Shown here piece after piece: positions 15,521 to 20,174 of a stretch of DNA of 20,174 nt. This DNA is from Methanobacteriaceae archaeon. GTDB taxonomy: Archaea; Methanobacteriota; Methanobacteria; Methanobacteriales; Methanobacteriaceae. The notes under the pieces were generated by a model. The model was not told the DNA's origin and did no database searches. It was given only the letters and a program-made list of their open reading frames with translations. The translations under genes and the position numbers were made by a program. Position 1 is the stretch's first letter, and each line of letters starts with the position of its first letter. The DNA lies in NCBI GenBank assembly GCA_900766745.1, contig CAAFWR010000012.1:1-20174 (forward strand), in the 5' to 3' direction.

Positions 15521-15598
15521 AAAAAAAAAATCGGTTTTTTGAAAAGAAGTTCTAAAAAATTAAAGGTTGACTGTCCATAATTGTCTCCTGGACAGTCA
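15521..15598 (-). terminator. Hairpin and T-tract after the adhesin gene
   Basis: A perfect 10-bp stem (TGACTGTCCA at 15568-15577, TGGACAGTCA at 15589-15598) with an 11-base loop starts 16 bases after the adhesin stop. It has five G-C pairs in an AT-rich gap. On the minus strand a run of ten T follows 37 bases further on (15521-15530), separated by AT-rich sequence. This is too far for a classical bacterial intrinsic terminator, but U-runs are the usual 3' end signal in archaea. Confidence 0.6.
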
Positions 15599-15614
15599 GA
15601 ATATTGTTTTGAGT

Positions 15615-18600
15615 TTAGATTTTAGCTTGGGTAATAATAACCTTAGCTGTTGTTTTTGCGCCTGTTTCAGGATTTGCAATGGTGATGGTCCATGTTCCTA
15701 TGCCTAAATTGATTGGTAGGCTTGCAATACCATTTGCATCAGTGGTTTTTGTGTATGTTTTTGTTTTGACAGTAAAAGTTACTGTTTTACCTGATGCAGG
15801 GTTTCCTTGTCCGTCAACTAGTTTTGCAACTAAATTACCTGGCTGGTTTACAGGCTTGGTTAAGCTTTCGCTTGTTAAAGTTGGCAATACTATTACAGTA
15901 CTTTGAACAACATCAGAGCCTATTGTTGCTTCTGCAGTGTACTGACCAGGAGCTAAGTTGATAGCTAGGGTTGCAACACCGTTGCTGTCAGTTGTTATGG
16001 TGTAGGATGCAGGTTTTGCCCATGTGGCACTTTTTAGAGTTACAGTCACTTTTTGACCGACTACAGGATTGCCATTTAAGTCTGTAACTTTTACAGCATA
16101 TTGTGTCCCGTTTTTAAAGTACTTTACAACGTCTTCTGCCATGATTATGTAGTTGCCTGATAGGACCACTAACTTGGTTGTGACCTCTTCATCCATATAT
16201 TTGGCAGTCATGCTGTATTGTCCGGGATTCAAGTGAATAGCTAGGGTTGCAACACCATTTCCATCAGTCAGGACTCTATATTCCTTACTTGAAGATTTCG
16301 TATTGAGAACGATAGACATATACACATTTGATATTGGAGTGCCGTCACTATAGGTTAATCTCGCAGTGTAGCTAGTCCCGTCATTATATTTCATGTATAT
16401 GTCTTGGGCATCTATTGAACAGCTAATGGCCAATACTGTAACTGTATTGGTTACTGACTCATTGCCATATGTAGCTGTAATGTAGTACAATCCAGGGTTT
16501 GCATTAATGGTTAATGTTGCAATACCATTTCCATCAGTTACAATAGTATATTTGGAAGGATTACCTCCATTGCTGTTAACGAATGTTACGGTAATCTTTT
16601 CACCAGCAATAGGATTTCCATTACCATCCTTAAGTGAAACGTGATATTGAGTTCCATTGCGGAAGTATTTCACAACATCTTCAGCCTCCAAAACATAACC
16701 TGAATCAGCATCATGTTCTTTAGACACTGCAGCACTTTTGAAGTTCATATCACCCGGATAAATAACAGTCACATTATAGGAGCTGGAGGAAAGTCCAGGA
16801 ACCTGTAAAACAGCTTTACCTGCTACAATATTTTGAATATGCTCAACACCATTGACGTAAATGATTACCTGACCTGTAGCCTGGTCATTTAATGTTGCAG
16901 TTATTGTGTCTTGCTCAACAGTAACATTCAATTCAGGGTCAGCCAGATCATTTTTAACAACCAAAGTACCGTTTTTATATCTAGAAGTGCTGTTGGCTTT
17001 AGTGTAGTTTCCGCTAATTACATAAGTGGCAAGTGTGTTGGTGGTGTAAGGCACGTAATATTCTCCATTATCGGAAATTTTAACTGTCTTGTCCTTGATT
17101 TCTGCCCCATCAACATAAAACTTGAACATGTCTGCTCTGCCGTCAACGATAGTCAGATTTCCGCTCATAACTTTTCCTGTGAGATTAATATTCTGATTAG
17201 GTGACAAATAGACTGTTTTATTGTTTAAAACGGTTGTAGAACTACCTGATAGAGTGCCTAAAATGACTATATCTACAATGCCGTTTCCCCCATCAATGCA
17301 TAAATCTTTTTGAGCATAAATTCCATTGGATTTGACCCATTTGCTGTTTGCAAAAGTACAATTATTCATGGAACTTGCAGAGTAGAAGTAAGCAGCACCT
17401 CCCATATTAGCATTATTGCTTGTGAAAGTAGAGTCAGCTATCTTACCATTAACAGAATCCCAGTAAATACCACCGCCAAAGAGAGCAGCAGCATTATCTG
17501 TGAAAATGCTGTTAACTAAACTTCCATTATCAGCAGTCCAATAAACAGCACCTCCAATACTAGCAGCATTACCCTTAAATGAAGAGCCAGTTAGACTTCC
17601 ATTATCAGCAGTCCAGAAAAGAGCACCTCCATTATTGGCAGTGTTACTGTTGAATGATGAGTCAGATAAATTTCCATAGTTACCTGTCCAGAAAACCGCA
17701 CCACCATAATCAGCAGTGTTACTAGCGAAATCAGAATCGGATAAACTACCAGAAGGACCTTCCCAGTTAACAGCACCGCCATACTGGTTAGAAGTATTGT
17801 TTGTGAATTTACAATTAGTTAAAGTACCCTTTTCACCTTCCCAGAAAACAGCTCCCCCATAGTCATTGGCAGCGCTTTTATTAAATGTACAACCGGTCAA
17901 AATATCAGAAGAACCGCTAAAGTAAACACTTCCGCCGCTACCTCCAGCAGAATTATTGTTGAAAATAGAGTCAGTTAAGTTACCGTTGTTTCCAATCCAG
18001 AAAACAGCTCCACCATCACCTAATTTGACAGTGTTGTTGATAAAGGTTCCTTTGGTTAAGTAGCCGTCAGCACCATTCCAGCGAAGAGCACCACCATAAT
18101 CCTCAGCAGTGTTGTTGACAAATTTAGAATCATCTAATCTGCCGTTAGCACCATTCCAATAAAGGCCTCCACCAGCATTAGTTGCATAGTTATCATTGAA
18201 AGTACAGCCAGATACAGTACCACTAACACCATACCAACGAACACCTGCACCATAATAGGCAATGTTCTTTGCAAATATGGAATCAGTCAATCTGCCGTTA
18301 GCACCATTCCAGCAAACACCTGCACCTTCATTACATCTATTGTTGTTGAATCTGCAGTCAGTTAACACGCCTCCATCAGCCTGCCAGTAAACACCTCCAG
18401 CGGAATTAACGGCAATGTTGCCAGTAAAATTACAGCCATACACTCTGGAATTGGCAGCAGTTGTATACAAGAAAAGACCTGCCCCATAAGTGGCTCTGTT
18501 ATTGGTGAATCTGCAATCATTAACTGTACCTCCAGCAGCATTCCAGTAAACCCCACCACCATTACTATTTCCAGCATTGTTGCCATCGAAGATACAATTA

Positions 18601-19358
18601 ACTAAACTGCCGTCAGGCCCTCTCCAATATATGCCTGCACCATACTCTCGGGAAGTGTTATTGGTGAAATTAGAATGAGCTACAACACCATCGACACCAG
18701 TCCACAATACTCCGCCACCAACATCATTCTCTGCGATGTTATTAATGAATGTACATCTAGATAAGCTGCCCACATCACTATACCAGTAAACAGCACCTCC
18801 GCCATAACCCGCAGTATTGTTTATGAATTTACAATCATCTAAAACGCCCTCAGTACCATTCCAGTAAACAGCACCGCCGTATTGTCCAGTGTTGTTGATG
18901 AATTGGCAATCAGCCAGAGTTCCTTTGTCCCCGTTCCATTGGATTGCTCCTCCACGATCAATGAAATTGAAATTCTGAAAGACAATTCCTCGAATTAAAA
19001 TGTTGTTTCCATTTATCTCAAAGTGAAAGTTTTTATTCTGACCATCGAAGATCACATTGCCTTCAGTAAAGATAGTTATGCCGTTCTGAGTCAAAACAAT
19101 GTTTTCTCTTGGAGTTCCAACTCCATTTTTGATAAATACAACATCATTGTCTTGAATCGTATTGTAGTTATTCAGAAATTCATCTACAGTCCAATTTTTA
19201 TTAACAGTAGTGGAATCGGGAGATATGGCGTCCCTACTATTAATTAAATTAGAGGATGAATTATCATTAATATTCGTATTATCTGCAGCATTAACAGCAG
19301 AAACAGATAAAATTAACATTAAAAATATGATGAAAATAAAATATTTATTAAACTTCAT
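15615..19358 (-). CDS. Secreted adhesin-like protein with beta-helix repeats and Ig-like domains
   Basis: This is a complete 1247-residue surface protein. A Sec signal peptide covers residues 1-24 or 25 (KFNK, then a hydrophobic run, then SAVNA-A). A short Asn/Ser-rich linker follows. From about residue 135 to 675 there are 21 repeats of about 25 residues (GGAVYWNG, a short loop, then DCxFxNN), which should fold as a right-handed beta-helix like the Pmp-type polymorphic proteins. After a cap (NGIYAQKDLCIDGGNG) come two less regular Ig-like parts. Four Big-type domains follow at about 887-975, 976-1066, 1067-1157 and 1158-1247, the first three with TDGNGxATLxIxxxPG or a close variant. The repeats contain many Cys in the DCxF position, which would stack along the helix. 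No membrane anchor, sortase signal or pseudomurein-binding repeat is visible, so the attachment mode is unknown. GGGAG at 19369-19373 is the ribosome site. Confidence 0.93.
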   Translation of the reverse strand: MKFNKYFIFIIFLMLILSVSAVNAADNTNINDNSSSNLINSRDAISPDSTTVNKNWTVDEFLNNYNTIQDNDVVFIKNGVGTPRENIVLTQNGITIFTEGNVIFDGQNKNFHFEINGNNILIRGIVFQNFNFIDRGGAIQWNGDKGTLADCQFINNTGQYGGAVYWNGTEGVLDDCKFINNTAGYGGGAVYWYSDVGSLSRCTFINNIAENDVGGGVLWTGVDGVVAHSNFTNNTSREYGAGIYWRGPDGSLVNCIFDGNNAGNSNGGGVYWNAAGGTVNDCRFTNNRATYGAGLFLYTTAANSRVYGCNFTGNIAVNSAGGVYWQADGGVLTDCRFNNNRCNEGAGVCWNGANGRLTDSIFAKNIAYYGAGVRWYGVSGTVSGCTFNDNYATNAGGGLYWNGANGRLDDSKFVNNTAEDYGGALRWNGADGYLTKGTFINNTVKLGDGGAVFWIGNNGNLTDSIFNNNSAGGSGGSVYFSGSSDILTGCTFNKSAANDYGGAVFWEGEKGTLTNCKFTNNTSNQYGGAVNWEGPSGSLSDSDFASNTADYGGAVFWTGNYGNLSDSSFNSNTANNGGALFWTADNGSLTGSSFKGNAASIGGAVYWTADNGSLVNSIFTDNAAALFGGGIYWDSVNGKIADSTFTSNNANMGGAAYFYSASSMNNCTFANSKWVKSNGIYAQKDLCIDGGNGIVDIVILGTLSGSSTTVLNNKTVYLSPNQNINLTGKVMSGNLTIVDGRADMFKFYVDGAEIKDKTVKISDNGEYYVPYTTNTLATYVISGNYTKANSTSRYKNGTLVVKNDLADPELNVTVEQDTITATLNDQATGQVIIYVNGVEHIQNIVAGKAVLQVPGLSSSSYNVTVIYPGDMNFKSAAVSKEHDADSGYVLEAEDVVKYFRNGTQYHVSLKDGNGNPIAGEKITVTFVNSNGGNPSKYTIVTDGNGIATLTINANPGLYYITATYGNESVTNTVTVLAISCSIDAQDIYMKYNDGTSYTARLTYSDGTPISNVYMSIVLNTKSSSKEYRVLTDGNGVATLAIHLNPGQYSMTAKYMDEEVTTKLVVLSGNYIIMAEDVVKYFKNGTQYAVKVTDLNGNPVVGQKVTVTLKSATWAKPASYTITTDSNGVATLAINLAPGQYTAEATIGSDVVQSTVIVLPTLTSESLTKPVNQPGNLVAKLVDGQGNPASGKTVTFTVKTKTYTKTTDANGIASLPINLGIGTWTITIANPETGAKTTAKVIITQAKI
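17335..18955 (-). repeat. Tandem repeats of about 75 bp coding the beta-helix
   Basis: The 21 protein repeats are also visible as DNA repeats of about 75-84 bp. Neighbouring units can share long exact words. One 20-base word (CTTCCATTATCAGCAGTCCA) occurs at 17521-17540 and again at 17596-17615, exactly 75 bases apart. Such arrays can lose or gain units by slippage or unequal exchange without breaking the frame. Confidence 0.85.
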
Positions 19359-19406
19359 AAGATAAATTCTCCCATTAATAAAGATTATCTATTTTTTGAT
19401 TATTAA

Positions 19407-19418
19407 ATTATTATAATG
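19407..19418 (-). promoter_or_regulatory. Possible TATA element of the complete adhesin gene
   Basis: The minus-strand A/T-rich box ATTATAATAATT is centred about 55 bases before the ATG and would give a leader of about 28 bases with GGGAG inside it. The whole 125-base gap between the two adhesin genes is AT-rich, so this choice is weak. Confidence 0.3.
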
Positions 19419-19483
19419 TAAATTATGTTTAACACCAATTATAAATGTTAATAATATTTATGTAAACATGAATATTACAATCG

Positions 19484-20173
19484 CTACAAAAAATTGAAGG
19501 AATAATCAGAGAATAAAGTTGATTTTACTGTGAAATTAATATTCGTATTTGGGGGATAATAATATGTTTCATTGTTTAAAACTACGATTGAAATGCCTGA
19601 AAGAGTGCCATCGACGAGTAGATATACAATACCATTTCCATTATTAATGTTTATATTACTTTTGGCATAAATTCCATTTTTTGCTTGAGATTTACTATTA
19701 ACAAAACTACATTTAATAATTGAAGAGTTATGGGTCCATTGAATAGCACCACCAAATCTAGTAGCCTGATTATTAATAAAAATAGAATCAGTTAAAATAC
19801 CATCAAAACCATGCCAACGAACACCTCCCCCATCCATACTTGCATTATTATCTTTAAAAATAGAATAAGTTAAAATACCATTAGCACCATCCCAGCAAAC
19901 GCCTCCACCTACACTATTAGCATTATTTCCTGTAAAATTACAATAAGTTATAGTACCGTTATAATTCCAACCCCAATAAACACCTCCACCATGAAGATCA
20001 GCATGGTTATTGATGAAAGTGGAATCGCTTAAAACACCGTTATCACCTTCCCAACTAACAGCACCACCCCATGACCCTGTATTATTGTTGAAGTTACAAT
20101 TTTGTAATGTTCCATTGTTTCCTGTCCATTGAATGGCTCCTCCGTTGCCAGTGAAATTGAAGTTTCGGAAAGT
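19484..20173 (-). CDS. Adhesin-like protein, C-terminal fragment (5' end outside window)
   Basis: The frame is open from the right edge of the window to a stop at 19484-19486, giving about 229 residues of a longer gene. A Met at 19837 is internal, because the repeats continue unbroken upstream of it (GGAIQWTGNNG, GGAVSWEGDNG, GGGVYWGWN, GGGVCWDGANG). It has at least six beta-helix repeats, then the same cap as the left fragment (NGIYAKSNININNGNG, GTLSGISIVVLNNETYYY). It ends in an unrelated hydrophobic tail (FTVKSTLFSDYSFNFL) in place of Ig-like domains. It is a close relative of the left-edge gene and lies head to tail with the complete adhesin. Whether the short end is a stable form or decay cannot be told from this fragment. 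Confidence 0.85.
   Translation of the reverse strand, partial: TFRNFNFTGNGGAIQWTGNNGTLQNCNFNNNTGSWGGAVSWEGDNGVLSDSTFINNHADLHGGGVYWGWNYNGTITYCNFTGNNANSVGGGVCWDGANGILTYSIFKDNNASMDGGGVRWHGFDGILTDSIFINNQATRFGGAIQWTHNSSIIKCSFVNSKSQAKNGIYAKSNININNGNGIVYLLVDGTLSGISIVVLNNETYYYPPNTNINFTVKSTLFSDYSFNFL
19533..19609 (-). repeat. Right copy of 77-bp long-range inverted repeat
   Basis: On the minus strand this block matches 355-431 at 75 of 77 bases. The two copies are oriented toward each other across about 19 kb. Similarity continues at a lower level upstream through the cap and last repeat, but stops sharply downstream, where the two genes have different tails. Confidence 0.9.
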
Positions 20174-20174
20174 A

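Noticed and set aside
17335..18955. CRISPR-like array
   Set aside because: The regular 75-bp period is in frame and codes for beta-helix repeats. There are no conserved short repeats with unique spacers and no cas genes.
19484..19837. A self-contained 117-residue gene starting at the Met at 19837
   Set aside because: The frame is open upstream to the window edge and encodes more in-phase beta-helix repeats, so this Met is internal to a longer gene.

Overview
The window is AT-rich and archaeal. It carries methanogen cofactor genes (mptA, cofG, and comC as its family is usually annotated), the archaeal rRNA methylation pair flpA/nop5, an archaeal 20S proteasome beta subunit, the archaeal termination nuclease FttA/aCPSF1, and a family B DNA polymerase that ends just after motif C. 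That split polymerase is known from Methanobacteriales. Together with the secreted adhesin-like proteins made of 25-residue beta-helix repeats and Ig-like domains, it points to a gut-type Methanobrevibacter or a close relative. The order is well supported by gene content. The genus is an inference.

Layout. Positions 1-447 hold the 3' end of an adhesin-like protein gene (+), then a 290-base AT-rich gap. flpA and nop5 (both -, 738-2561) form a C/D-box RNP operon. It is divergent from a + operon pyrD-pyrK-AI-2E family transporter-polB large part (2641-7198). polB meets comC tail to tail with 4 bases between. comC and purM (-) form a tight pair, and fttA and psmB (-) lie upstream of them. taw2 (+, 12231-12959) is divergent from psmB and overlaps the end of cofG. 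A compact - operon mptA-unknown gene-cofG (15417-12937) follows. The right flank (15615-20173, -) holds a complete 1247-residue adhesin-like protein and the 3' end of a third one.

How the parts work together. The core is housekeeping: pyrimidine synthesis (pyrD/pyrK), purine synthesis (purM), DNA replication (polB), rRNA/tRNA modification (flpA, nop5, taw2), transcription termination (fttA), proteolysis (psmB) and methanogenesis cofactors (mptA for methanopterin, cofG for F420, comC for coenzyme M or malate metabolism). It is bracketed by surface-protein genes. The two outermost adhesin genes point inward and end in a nearly identical 77-bp inverted repeat (75 of 77 bases match), so recombination between them would flip about 19 kb of essential genes. 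I found no tRNA, rRNA, CRISPR array, transposase, integrase or phage gene. No non-coding gap exceeds 300 bases.
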